Shown: piece by piece, positions 47,316 through 58,500 of the stretch | Numbering within the stretch: the first letter of the stretch is position 1 | Layout of the letters: each line of letters opens with the position of its first letter | NCBI RefSeq assembly: GCF_003255815.1 | Contig: NC_037680.1 | Location: 13,366,603 to 13,430,602, forward strand | From: Theropithecus gelada | Lineage: Eukaryota; Chordata; Mammalia; Primates; Cercopithecidae | Length of the DNA stretch: 64,000 nt | Direction: 5' to 3' | Translations under genes and position numbers: made by a program | The notes under the pieces: model-generated | Told to the model about the DNA's origin: nothing | Database searches by the model: none | What the model saw: only the letters and a program-made list of their open reading frames with translations

Positions 47316-47622
47316 TTCTTTTTTTTTTTTTTTTTTTTTTTGAGACGCAGTTTCTCTCTTGTTGCCCAGGCTAGAGTGCAATGGCACAATCTCGGCTCAC
47401 TGCAACCTCCGCCTCCCAGGTTCAAGCGATTCTCCTGCCTCAGTCTCCTTAGTAGCTGGGATTTAGGCATGTGCCACCATGCCCGGCCAGTTTTGTATTT
47501 TTAGTAAAGACAGGGTTTCTCCATGTTGGTCAGGCTGGTCTCAAACTCCCGACCTCAGGTGATCCGCCCACCTCAGCTTCCCAAAGTGCTGGGATTATAG
47601 GCGTGAGCCACCGCACATGGCC
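47316..47622 (-). mobile_element. AluS
   Basis: Reverse Alu in L1M; target duplication aaggaagttcctttct / aaagaagttcctttct at 47300-47315 and 47623-47638. Confidence 0.95.
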
Positions 47623-48346
47623 AAAGAAGTTCCTTTCTATTCCTGATTTGTTGACAGGTTTTGTCATGAATGGATATTGAATTTTGTCAAATGTTTATAT
47701 TGAGATAATCATATGGTTTTTAATTTTTATATTGTTCATGTGATGATTTACAGTGATTGATTAATTCACTGTCAAACTTTGTATTGCTGGTATACTTTTT
47801 TACATACTGGTGGATTTAATTTGCTAACACTTTGTTAAGGACTTTCAAATTCATTAAGAACACTGACCTATAGTTTTCTTATTATGTGTTTGTCTGGTCT
47901 TGGTATCAGAGTAATCCTGAATTTATAAAATTAGTTGGGAGGTATTTCTTTGTTTTTGGTTTTCTAAGAAATTTTTAGAATTGGTTTTACTTTTTACATT
48001 AAATATTCAATGGAATATAGCAATGAAACCATTGAGGCCTCAAATTTTCATTATAGGATGATTTTTACTATGAATTGAACTTTTCTAGTTGATACAGGGT
48101 TATTCAGGTTTTTAATTTCTTTTTGAGTCAGCTGTGATATTTATGGAATCTATATATTCATATAAATTTTGTTGGCTTTCTTGACATAAAGTTGTTAATG
48201 ATATTCTCTTATCTTTTTAATGCCTATAGGGTCTGTAGTGACAGTCTTTTTATTCTATTTTACTGCTGACATGGGTAAATTAGTTTCTTCTCTATTTTTA
48301 AGTTTTACAAGTTTTATTCTTTTAAAACAATCAGTTTCAAGTTTCT

Positions 48347-48647
48347 TTTCTTTTTTTTTTTTTTTGAGATGGGGTCTCCCTCTGTCGCCCAGGCTGGAGT
48401 ACAGTGGTGCGATCTCGGCTCACTGCAACCTCCACCTCCCCGGGTTCAAGCAATTCTCCTGCCTCAGCTTCCCAAGTAGCTGGGATTACAGGTGTGTGCC
48501 ACCGTGCCCAGCTAATGTTTATAGTTTTAGTAGAGACGGGGTTTCACCATGTTTGCAGGTTGGTCTCAAACTCCTGACCTCATATGATCCACCTGCCTTG
48601 GCCTCCCAAAGTGCTGGGATTACAGGTGTGAGCCACTGTGCCTGGCC
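48347..48647 (-). mobile_element. AluS
   Basis: Reverse full-length Alu in L1M ORF2, T run to ctgtgcctggcc. Confidence 0.93.
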
Positions 48648-49135
48648 CCTTTTACTATTTGACATAAGGCTTGCTTTTTCTGATAAGTATAGCTATTCCT
48701 GCTCACTTTAGGTTTCTCTTTGTGTGGAACATCTTTTTCCATCTCTTTGCTTTCAGTCTATATATGTCTTTACAGATGAAGTGAATTTCTTATAGGCAGC
48801 ATACAATTGGGCGATGTTGTTTTAAAAAAATCCATTCAGCCAGCCTGTATCTTTAAAGTGAAGAATTCAACCCATTAACATTTAACGTTATGTTTTATAT
48901 GTGAGGACTTATTCCTGCCGTTTTGTTAATTGTTTCATTGTTGTTTTCTACATTTGTTCCTTTCTTTCTCTCTTAATCATTGTGGTTTCGTGGCTTTCTG
49001 CAGTAGTAACATTTGAGTCCTTTCTTTTCCTCATTTGCGTATCTGCTCTACCAATGAGTTTTGTACTTTCATGTGTTTTCATGATGGTAGATGTAATTAA
49101 TTTTTTCCAGGTGTAGGGCTCCGTTAAGCTTTTCT

Positions 49136-49438
49136 TTTTTTTTTTTTTTTTTTGCAGACGGAGTCTCGCTCTGTCGCCCAGGCTGGAGTGCAGTGGCCGG
49201 ATCTCAGCTCACTGCAAGCTCCACCTCCCGGGTTCATGCCATTCTCCTGCCTCAGCCTCCCAAGTGGCTGGGACTACAGGCGCCCGCCACATCACCCGGC
49301 TAGTTTTTTGTATTTTTTAGTAGAGACGGGGTTTCACTGTGTTCACCAGGATGGTCTTGATCTCCTGACCTCGTGATCCACCCGTCTCGGCCTCCCAAAG
49401 TGCTGGGATTACAGGCTTGAGCCACCGCGCCCGGCCTT
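49136..49438 (-). mobile_element. AluY, Old World monkey type
   Basis: Young reverse AluY with perfect 13-bp target duplication gttaagcttttct at 49123-49135 and 49439-49451. Confidence 0.96.
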
Positions 49439-49981
49439 GTTAAGCTTTTCTTATAGGGCTGTTCTAGTGATGATAAATTCCTTCAGTTTTTCCTTGTCTG
49501 AGAAATATTTTATTTCTCCTCTACTTTTGAAGGACAGCTTTGTTGGGTATAGTATTTTTGGCTGAAAGCTTTTTTCCTCTTCCTTTCAGCAAATTGAATA
49601 TATTATCCCAGTGTCTCCTTGCCTGTAAGGTTTCTTTTGAGAAATCTGCTTTTACTCTGTTGAGCATTCTCTTATATGTGATTTGATGTTTTTCTCTTGC
49701 TGCTTTTATAATTCTCCCTTTGTCTTTGACTTTTGACAACAATGTGCCTTGCAGACCTTTTCAGGTTGTATCTATTTGGTAAGTCTTTGAGCTTCCTGTA
49801 TCTGGATGTCTAAAGCTCTTGCTAGACTTGGTAAGTTTTAAAGTATTATATAATTAAATAATTTTTCTATGCCTTTGTCCATCTCTTCTCCTTCTGGAAT
49901 ATCCCAAATTTAAGTATTTGGACACTTTATGGTATTCCATAGGCTTTCCTTGTCCCTTTTTATCCTTTTTTTATAGCTGAC

Positions 49982-50286
49982 TTTTTTTTTTTTTTTTTTT
50001 TTTGAGATGGAGTCTCGCTCTGTTGCCCAGGCTGGAGTGCAGTGGCACGATCTCAGCTCACTGCAAGCTCCGCCTCCCGGGTTCATGCAATTCTCCTGCC
50101 TCAGCCTCCCGAGAAGATGGGACTACAGGCATCCACCACCATGCCCGGCTAATTTTTCTTTTGCATTTTTAGTGGAGACAGGGTTTCAGCGTGTTAGCCA
50201 GGATGGTCTTGATCTCCTGATCTCGTGATCTGCCCGTCTTGACCTCCCAAAGTGCTGGGATTACAGGCGTGAGCCACCGCACCTGG
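49982..50286 (-). mobile_element. AluS/Y, first of a four-Alu tract
   Basis: Reverse Alu with a 22-T tail; its 5' end (acctgg) directly touches the tail of the next Alu. Confidence 0.93.
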
Positions 50287-50604
50287 TTTTTTTTGTTTTG
50301 TTTTGTTTTTTGTTTTTTTTTTAAAGACAGAGTCTTACTCTGTCACCCAGGCTGGAATGCAGTGGCACAATCTTGGCTCACTGTAACATCCGCTTCCTGG
50401 GTTCAAGCAATTCTCCTGCCTCAGCCTCCCGAGTAGCTGTGATTATAAGCAAGCACCACCACACCTGGCTAATTGTTTGTATTTCTGGTAGAGATGGGTT
50501 TCGCCATGTTGGTCAGGCTGGTCTCGAACTCCTGACCTCAAATGATCCTCCCACCTTGGTCTCCAAAAGTGCTGGCATTACAGGCATCAGTCACTGGGCC
50601 CGGC
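50287..50604 (-). mobile_element. AluS, second of the tract
   Basis: Reverse full-length Alu with a TTTTG-repeat tail, ending tcactgggcccggct. Confidence 0.93.
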
Positions 50605-50739
50605 TGATTTTGTATTTATTAGTAGAGATGGGGTTTCACCATGTTGGCCAGGCTGGTCTCTTAACTCCTGGCCTCAAGTAATCCTCCCACCTCAACCTCT
50701 CAAACTGCTGGCATTACAGACGTGAGCCACTGTGCCGGC
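50605..50739 (-). mobile_element. Alu left-arm remainder
   Basis: Begins mid-element at gattttgtatttattagtag; together with the tail side of a neighbour it may be an older Alu split by insertion of the one before it. Confidence 0.85.
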
Positions 50740-50756
50740 CAAATGTTTTAATGAAT

Positions 50757-51076
50757 GAATTTTATTTTATTTTATTTATTTTTTAATTTTTGAGACAGGG
50801 TCTCACTCACTCTGTTGTCCAGGCTAGAGTGCAGTGGCATGATCACAGCTCATTGTAACTTCTGCCTCCTGGGCTCAAGTGATTCTCCCACCTCAGCCTC
50901 CTGAGTAGTGGTACCACAGACACGTACCACCACACTCAGCTAATTTTTGTATTTTCAGTAGAGACGGGTTTTTGCCTTGTTGCTCAGTCTGGTCTCGAAT
51001 TCCTGGGCTTGAGCCATCTGCCTGCCTCAGCTTCCTGAAGCACTAGGATTACAGGTGTGAGCCACCACACCTGGCC
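50757..51076 (-). mobile_element. AluJ/S, last of the tract
   Basis: Reverse Alu with a (TTTTA)n tail at 50757-50787 and a small cactcact duplication. Confidence 0.92.
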
Positions 51077-52300
51077 AGATTTTTTATGATTATATTTTAT
51101 CTCTACTATTGGCTTATAACTGATACTGTGTTTTCTATTTCTAGTATTTCCATTTTACTGTCTTATAATTTTCATACTAATTCTAAAATTCTCCATCTTT
51201 TCATGCATATTGTTTATCTTTAAAGTCTGATTCTTTAACATATTATTCAGAGCTATTTTAAAGCCCTTGTCTAATAGTTCTACAATGTGGGTCATTTCTG
51301 CATCTGGCTTTATCAGTTGCTTTATCTCTTGGCAATGGTTGTTTTTTTAAATGTCTTTTTTGTTATTTTGAAATTTCTATTGAATGCTAGGAGTTATGTG
51401 TAGAAGGACAGTACAGACTGAGGAAATGACAGTTACATCCAGAATTGAGCATGCTTCTTCCTTTGTGGTGATAATATGGTGGGGGAGGGGACTGAGTGAA
51501 TATAGTCAGCACTGAGTTCTGTTTAGGTTCTCTTGTTACATTTACCTCTGGAGCACCATGAACCTCAAATTCCCCCAGCAATGGGATACTTCTACCTTGT
51601 AATACTGTGTGTCAAGGGTTTTGCTAAGTGTTCCTGCCACACTCAGCTTTCAGTAGTCCTGCATGCCTGTATTATCGAGGGGTATCTCTCTTTCCCAGTG
51701 GTAGACTGATCTTGAAGGTTTCTCAGTGTTAAGTTCTTAGTGGGGGCTGGAGGACCTTTCAAGTCTCCTGGTACCAACTCAGCATAAGACAAATTTTTTG
51801 CTGCAGCTGAGCCTTGGGGGTGGGACTTTCTTGGTGTTCCTGCCCCGCACCGCTAACAAAACTATGTCTTGTAACTGCAGGTGGTGCTAAAGAGGTCTCT
51901 GCCTCTCCCCTGGCAGTAACAGATCTCTGCCTTATATCAGTGCAGGGTCCTGAGTCCAACAGGGTTTCCTGCCCACTCCCCAGGGGTAGGCAGCATTTGT
52001 CCCTATCCCACCACCAGAAGCAGTCCGTCACAGACCAGGCTTTGAAGTTGGAGGAGGGGGTACTCTGCCTCTTCCACAATGGCTTAAGGCTTTTGTTTAG
52101 TGTAAGAAAGGGGTAATGAAAACAGGCAGTTTTGAACTTGTGCTCCTCTAACAGATATGTTCTTAGGACTCCCAGCTAGCACCTGGTAGATGCCAGTGAA
52201 AATAAAGCTAGTGAGAGGGTATAAACTCCCCTGTGTCAGGACCCCTTTTATTGTGAACTTTCTTTTTTCTTTAAATTTTGTTTCTGAAAAAATTTTGTTC

Positions 52301-52445
52301 TTTTTTTGTTTGTTTTTTATAGAATAGAGACAAGGTCTTCCTCCGTTTGTTACCCAGCCTGATCTCGAACTCCTAAGCTTAAGGGACCCTCCCACCTTGG
52401 CTTCCCAAAGTGCTGGGATTAGAGATGTGAGCCACCACGCCTGGG
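52301..52445 (-). mobile_element. Alu left-arm monomer (FLAM-like)
   Basis: Only one arm is present, from gagacaaggtcttcctccg to ccaccacgcctggg. Diverged. Confidence 0.75.
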
Positions 52446-52674
52446 TGAACATTCATAAAAGCCTAGTTCTTTCACTTACAGCAGTGTTAGAACTTTAGCT
52501 ATTTTCTTCATATCCACTTTTATAATAACCACCTCTTCTTCCCCTTCTCCACCAAAGGAAAAAAAGTTCATATGTTCCGTCTCTTCTTTAAACAAACCAG
52601 AAAAAGAAGGACGTTTCCTCTACATAAGAAAAGTCATCTATGAAAACCTTAGTAATAATATAATTTTTTATTTT

Positions 52675-52972
52675 TATTTCTTATTTTTTTTGAGACAAGT
52701 CTTGCTCTGTCGCCCAGGCTGGAGTGCAGTGGCGTGATGTCGCCTCACTGCAAGCTCCGCCTCCCGGGTTCATGCCATTCTCCTGCCTCAGCCTCCCGTG
52801 TGGCTGGGTTTACAGGCGCCTGCCACCATGCCTGGCTAATTTTTTGTATTTATTAGTAGAGACGGAGTTTCACCGTGTTAGCCAGGATGGTCGCGATCTC
52901 CTGACCTTATGATCCGCCCGCCTCAGCCTCCCAAAGTGCTGGGATTACAGGCATGAGCCACCGTGCCTGGCC
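52675..52972 (-). mobile_element. AluS/Y
   Basis: Reverse full-length Alu between the reverse L1M and forward L1M copies. Confidence 0.93.
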
Positions 52973-53618
52973 GCAATAACATCATATTTAATGGTGAAAG
53001 ACTAAATGCCTTCCCCCTAAGACTGGCTACAAGGTAAGGCGGTTCAGTCCTATCATTTCTATCCAAAATTGTACTAGTCTTCCTTCAACGTAATAGGCAA
53101 AACAAATAAATAAAAGGCATACATATTACAAGGAAGAAATAAAAGTCTTTATGTGCAGGCAAAATGATCCTCTATCTTCTAGAATTAACCAAAACTCCAC
53201 AAGAACTAACAGAAGGAGTTCAGCAAGGTCATAGAATAAAAGGTTATATGAAAATCAATAATAATTCTATACTTAGCAACAGAAACTTGGAAATTTACAT
53301 TAAAAAATGCCATTTACAGGAGCATAAAAGGACACAAAATACCTATGGATAAATCTAACAGAATGTATTCAAAAAACTAGAGAACGTTGTGGGGATAAAT
53401 TAAAGGTGAATGATACTCTTTTCAGGGACTAGAAGACTAAATATTATTCAGAAGTAAATTCTTCCAAATTAGTCAACAGATCCAACACAATTCCAACAAA
53501 ATTGTATACACTTAAAATGCTGATTCTAAAATTCATATAGAAAAGCAAAGGACGTACAAAAGGCAAAACAATATTGAAAAGGAATATAGTAAGGTAAACA
53601 ATGTATAATTTCAAGGTT

Positions 53619-53913
53619 TATTTATTTTTCTGAGATGGAGTCTTGCTCTGTTGACCAGGTTGGAGTGCAGTGCCATGATCTTGGCTCACTGCAACCTCTG
53701 CCTCCTGGGTTCAAGCAATTCTCCTGTCTCAGCCTCCCAAGTAGCTGGGATTACAAGTGTGCACCACCATGCCCAGCTAATTTTTGTATTTTTAGTAGAG
53801 ACGGGGTTTTGCCATGTTAGTCAGACTGGTCTCAAACTCCTGACCTCAAGTGATCCACCTGCCTCGGCCTCCCAAAGTGCTGGGATTATAGGCGTGAGCC
53901 ACTGCACCTGGCC
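53619..53913 (-). mobile_element. AluS in forward L1M
   Basis: Reverse full-length Alu. Short ttcaag repeats flank it. Confidence 0.93.
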
Positions 53914-54144
53914 TTCAAGACTTATTATAAAGCTACAGTAATTAAGTCATTGTATATAAAGCTGATGAATAGACCAATAAATGAGAATAGAGTTCACATA
54001 CAGACCTACACATATGTTGCCAATTTATTTTTGATGAAGGTGCCAAGGAAATTTAAGGAGGGCAAAATAGTCTTTTGTGTTCTAATGAATGTTGTAACAG
54101 TCACTTGAAATTGAAAATCCATATGTAAAACGACAAATCAAAAC

Positions 54145-54288
54145 AAAAAAATCGGAACGTCTGCCTTTATTTTGTAGCATATTATATGTAGCATATAATA
54201 TGTAGTATACATATTATACATATTATATGTAGTATTATATGTAGCATATAATATGCTACAAAATAAAGGTAGAGGTTCTGATTTTTTT
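54145..54288. repeat. AT-rich inverted repeat (palindrome)
   Basis: Left arm (54145 onward, aaaaaaatcggaacgtctgc...) and right arm (ending 54288, ...gttctgattttttt) are reverse complements with few mismatches, including the core tttattttgtagcatatta. The arms extend close to a centre near 54216. A smaller hairpin with tttgtagcata / tatgctacaaa follows at 54292-54325. Confidence 0.88.
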
Positions 54289-54344
54289 ATTTTTGTAGCA
54301 TAAAAGAATTATATGCTACAAAATAATAGTTTATAGATCTACAT

Positions 54345-54664
54345 CTAAGTCATCTATCACTTAGCTATGGGGTATGTTCTCAGAAATGCATTGTTAGGTA
54401 ATGTTGTCATTGTGAGAACATCACAGAGTGTACTTACACAAACCTATATGGTATGTGTATTTTTATTTATATATTTTTCTCATATGAAAAACCAAAGGAC
54501 CTAGCACCATTACTGAATACCAATTATTTCTTCTACTTGATCTGCAATGCAACGTTAAGTGCCATTTATTGTTTCTATATATGCTCTATTATAATCTTAT
54601 GAGACGAGCATTGTATATGTGCTGTTTTGTTGACTGAAATTTGATTAAGTAGCACATGACTGAT
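54345..54664 (-). mobile_element. Tigger1/MER2-like remnant
   Basis: Contains 'gttctcagaaatgcattgtt', 'cagagtgtacttacacaaac' and terminal 'agtagcacatgactg'. Homologous to 2938-3323 with a different internal deletion. Confidence 0.75.
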
Positions 54665-55406
54665 AACCTAAATCTATGGCGTTTTTAGAAGAAAATATAA
54701 GAGAGTATCTTTGTGAACTTAGGCAAAAATTTCTTAGGACTCACAATACAAAAAAAAAAAAAGAAAAAAAAAAAGAAAAAAATTGATATACTAGGTTGGT
54801 TCCAAATTTTAAACTTGTGTTCTCTGAAAGACAATGTTAATAAAACAGAAATCAAATCCATAGACTTGGAGGACATATTGGTAAAAGATATGTATATTAG
54901 AGAACTTGTTTCCAAAATAAAGAGTTCTTATTACCCCATATAAATATGGACTCAATATGAACAGATACTTCACAAAAGAAAATGAATAGACAAAAGGCAC
55001 CGAAAAACATGGTCAACACCATTAGTCATCAGGAAAAGAAAAATTAAAAGCACAATGGGATGCCACTACATGCCCACAAGAATGGCTAAAATTAAAAAGA
55101 TGGCAATACCCAGTGCTGACAAAGATATCAAATGGAACTCTCATACAATGTCAGTAGAAATGCAAAATAATATAGCTACTTTGAAAAACAATTTGGCAGT
55201 TTTTTCAATAAAGTGGAATCTATACTTTTCTTATGACTTACCAGTTCTATTTCCAGGTATTTATTCAAGGAAAATGAAAATATATGACTATATAAAGGCC
55301 TGTACGTGAATGATTATATCACTTTTACTTACAATAGTCTAAAACAAAAATATTCCAAATGTCCATTAATTGGTGAAGGAATTAAAAAAAAAAAAAACAA
55401 TTTTAG

Positions 55407-55562
55407 GGGCCAGATGAGGTAGCTGACACCTATAATCCCAGTGCTTCGGGAGGCTGAGGCAGAAGGATCCCTAGAGCCCAGGTGTTTGAAACTGCAGTGA
55501 GCTATGATTGTGCCACTGCACTTCAGCCTGGGTGACAAAGCAAGACTCTATCTCTCAAAAAA
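55407..55562 (+). mobile_element. AluJ with large internal deletion
   Basis: Left-arm start (ggggccagatgaggtagctg) followed by right-arm sequence; about 155 bp. Confidence 0.82.
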
Positions 55563-55960
55563 CATTTTTTTTAAGTTTTGTTCCCATACATTGGAGGATG
55601 TAAGGAAAGCAATAAAGAGGAAAAAGTCATAACATATACAACAAACTGAATCAATCTCAAAAGCTTTATGCTAAGCAAAAGAAGCCAGACACAAGGCTAC
55701 ACGCTATTGTTCCATTTTTGTGACATTCTGGAAAATGTAAAACTATAGTGACAGAAAGCATATCTGTGATTGCCAAGATATAGGGATGGGTGGAGGGGAA
55801 ATGCTACGAAGGTACATGAGGGAACTTTTTGGCATGACAGAAATATCTCTATCTTCATGGTACTGGTGGTTACTTAACTATACACATTTGTCAAGCCTCA
55901 TCCAACCACACATTTTTATTGTATTGTATTATATTGTATTGCATTTTGTTTTATTTTATT

Positions 55961-56112
55961 TTATTTTAGAGACAGAGTCTTGCTCTGTTGCCAAAGCTGG
56001 AGTGCAGTGGCACAATCATAGCTCATGGTAGCTAAGATCTTCTGGGCTAAGCGATCCTCCCTCCTCAGCCTCCCAAGTAACTAGGACTACATGCACACTA
56101 CCACGTCTGGCC
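55961..56112 (-). mobile_element. AluJ right arm
   Basis: Reverse monomer-length Alu preceded by a (TTTTA)n/(ATTGT)n tract at about 55917-55968. Confidence 0.82.
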
Positions 56113-56486
56113 CAACTGTACATTTTAAAAGGATAAATTTCACTTTATGTAAATATACCTCAACAATCCTCATCTTAAAAAATTATGTTACAAAAAAATC
56201 TCAGAATCAAGAGGGGTGACACTCGTCAGTATTTACAGATTCTACCATGGTGGTAAAAAAAACAACTACCACAAATATATGATAAGTTTACTTGACAGTT
56301 ATACTAATTTTACTAAATTCTAAAATCCTATATTTTTCACTTTTAGACAAATAGAAAGTGGCAAAATTACCTCTGTAGGGCACTGAACATGGAATATCAA
56401 AGAAAGATGACTGACAAATAAAAAAAGATTATTTGCAGTAATAATGTAGTAAAACCATGGGAATACTAATAATAAAGATGAATATA

Positions 56487-56798
56487 GGTCGGGCACAGTG
56501 GCTTATAACTGTAATCCCAGCAGTTTGAGAAGCCAAGGTGGGTGGATCACTTGAGGTCAGGAGTTCAAGACCAGCCTGGCCAACATGATGGACCCCATCT
56601 CTGCTAAAAGTATTAAAAAAAAATTTGCCAGGCGTGGAGGAGCATGCCTGGAATCCCAGCTACTTGGGAGGCTGAGGCAGGAGAATTGCTTGAACCTCGG
56701 AGGTGGAGGTTGCAGTGAGCTGAGATTGAGCCACTGCACTCCAGCCTGGGCAACAGAGTGAGGCTCTGTTTTAGAAAAAAAAAGAAAGAAAAAGATGG

Positions 56799-56812
<14 letters not shown>
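56487..56812 (+). mobile_element. AluS with complex tail
   Basis: Forward full-length Alu; tail is A-rich with G interruptions. Confidence 0.93.
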
Positions 56813-56829
<17 letters not shown>

Positions 56830-56833
56830 TATA
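56812..56833 (+). repeat. (TA)n microsatellite
   Basis: About 11 TA units grown from the end of the preceding Alu tail. Confidence 0.93.
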
Positions 56834-56958
56834 ATTTAAATGAGAAAGTATAATGTATAGTATCCTCTCGCATCAAAATATACCTGTATATTGGAAAAGA
56901 TAAATATATGGTTGGAATATGAATATGTCTGAATTTTTCCATAAAAAAGAGTTAAACA

Positions 56959-57121
56959 GGCTGGGCATGTTGGCATGTGCCTGTAGTCCCAACTACTTGG
57001 GAGACTGAGGCAGGAGAATGGCTTGAACCTGGGAGGTGGAGACTGCAGGGAGCCAAGATCATGCCAGTGCACTCCAGCCAGGCTGACACAGTGAAGCTCC
57101 CAACTAAAAAAAAAAAAAAAA
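56959..57121 (+). mobile_element. Alu right-arm unit next to exon B
   Basis: Monomer-length right-arm Alu with an A tail and perfect 16-bp target duplication aaaaaagagttaaaca at 56943-56958 and 57122-57137, ending 108 bp from exon B. Confidence 0.9.
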
Positions 57122-57245
57122 AAAAAAGAGTTAAACAACAGCAAAGTAATTCTGCAATATATAAATAACTTGCTTAATTAAAAACAGTAAAATACATTGA
57201 ATAATTTGTATGAAGACAAATATATGATGGCCCAGCAAAGAGTAC

Positions 57246-57362
57246 CTTGGCAATAGCAGTTTGTTTAAACATGCGAGTTATCAACCCCATGACTGTCTCC
57301 ATGGCACCTGAATTTGGAGTTCTCATTATTTTTTCCCACTCTTCAAAGCTGGTATTCAATTC
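57246..57362 (-). CDS. ZRANB3: ZRANB3 internal exon B
   Basis: This 117-bp, phase 0-0 exon encodes 39 residues, from ELNTSFEEWEKIMRTP to TRMFKQTAIAK. It follows exon A in frame (SAAAK/ELNTS). The segment is a charged, mostly helical linker between the two RecA-like lobes of the SNF2 motor, ahead of helicase motif IV. The acceptor is tttttcccacatag/GAA. The donor is AAG/gtactc, the poorest match to consensus of the six in the window. A 32.6-kb intron follows. Alu-derived repeats in opposite orientation lie 118-130 bp downstream and about 260 bp upstream in transcript sense, which could affect how the exon is spliced (inference). Skipping it would keep the frame. Confidence 0.95.
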
Positions 57363-57619
57363 CTATGTGGGAAAAAATAACATTGTTTAGGAATATAGCA
57401 TAATGAACAGAACAAATTAATGTAATCATGAATCATTTTTCCTTTTCTCTATAGAAAGATATAAAAAGAAAATTATCAAAGATTCCAACATGTTCATTTA
57501 AAAACATCAACGCAGAGGTAAGTCAGTCACATTTTCAAAATTATAGAAACCAATGATAAGCTGTGGGTGAAAACAAAGCCCTCTGCTAACAGTATAAATC
57601 AAACAATTATAATTTCTTC

Positions 57620-57922
57620 TTTTTTTTTTTTTTGTATGTGAGACAGAGTCTCGCTCTTGTTGCCCAGGTTGGAGTGCAGTCGTGCAATCTTGGCTCACTG
57701 CAACCTCCACCTCCTGGGTTCAAGTGATTCTCCTGCCTCAGCCTCCCCAGTAGCTGGGATTATAGGCATGCGCCACCACATCCAGCTAATTTTGTAGTTT
57801 TAGTAGAAACAGGATTTCTCCATATTGGTCAGGCTGGTCTTGAACTCCCAACCTCAGGTGATCTGCTCGCCTCGGCCTCCCAAAGTGCTGGGACTACAGG
57901 CATGAGCCACCGGGCCCTGGCC
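57620..57922 (-). mobile_element. AluS upstream of exon B
   Basis: Reverse full-length Alu; flanks tataatttctt / tataacttctt form the target duplication. Confidence 0.94.
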
Positions 57923-58500
57923 TATAACTTCTTAAGAAGATGCATTCTGTAAAGTGGACATAAGAAACATAAGAAAGCAGAGTAGTAAAAATGTATACGG
58001 CAGCTAAGTACTTTTGTAAAAAGATGTGGTTTGGTTTAAATAAAGATGGAGAATATTAAATAAAATTAATATCAAGTAAAAATATAATCATGTTGATTTC
58101 ATTTTATTTTTTCTTTCTAATGCTAAAATAATAGATAAGAAAATCAGATTGTTCTTATTTTAGAAGTAACATTGCTCAATGTTTACAAAATGCTCATACA
58201 CTTTCAAGATAACAATGAAAAACTGTTAATAAAGTCATTTTCAGATTTGCAGAAATTTCAAACACTGCATTCCCTAAAAATAAACATGGATAAGGATTAG
58301 GTAAGGATTAGTAAACTGGTTTTCTGGTATACTGAATTTCACGTCTTAAACATGATCACAGAGTTTCAGAATTTCAAGAATAGGGCTGCATGAAGTTATT
58401 CTAGAAGACAGTTATTCATACTTTAAAAAGAAATTCTAGAGCAAGGACCCCAATTTCCCTTGCTAATTATTGGGTTTCACACCTTCTATTTAGAATTCTT

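Larger units (their letters stand above)
46150..52300 (-). mobile_element. L1M element, long but decayed
   Basis: Reverse L1 with ORF2 parts ('tttgtagttttcagtaca', 'gaatggatattgaattttgt', 'aagtatagctattcctgctc'), an ORF1 region near 49.5-51.3 kb and a GC-richer 5' UTR-like part at 51.4-52.3 kb. More diverged than the 34-42 kb copy and without long frames. Same orientation as the gene. Confidence 0.75.
53090..56165 (+). mobile_element. L1M 3' half, split by insertions
   Basis: Forward L1 ORF2/3' UTR: 'attctatacttagcaacaga', 'cagatccaacacaattccaa', 'gaacagatacttcacaaaag', 'aaatggaactctcatacaat', 'catgacagaaatatctctat' and terminal 'caactgtacattttaaaagg'. Frames are broken. A Tigger fragment and Alus interrupt it. 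It runs opposite to ZRANB3. Confidence 0.85.
24640..57245 (-). other. ZRANB3: ZRANB3 intron between exons B and C
   Basis: A 32,606-bp intron. Transposons make up most of it, including about 14 kb of L1-derived and Alu-interrupted sequence in gene orientation (34.3-42.3 and 46.2-52.3 kb). Stretches where I see nothing nameable are 24640-25690 (with a T run at about 25036-25052), 28080-29115, 30960-31812, 33354-34250, 42350-43320, 44680-45234 and 45889-46150. No additional exon was found. Confidence 0.9.

Noticed and set aside
51759..52116. Facing open frames of about 100 codons on both strands
   Set aside because: Both lie in the GC-rich 5' UTR-like part of an old L1M; open frames on both strands reflect composition.
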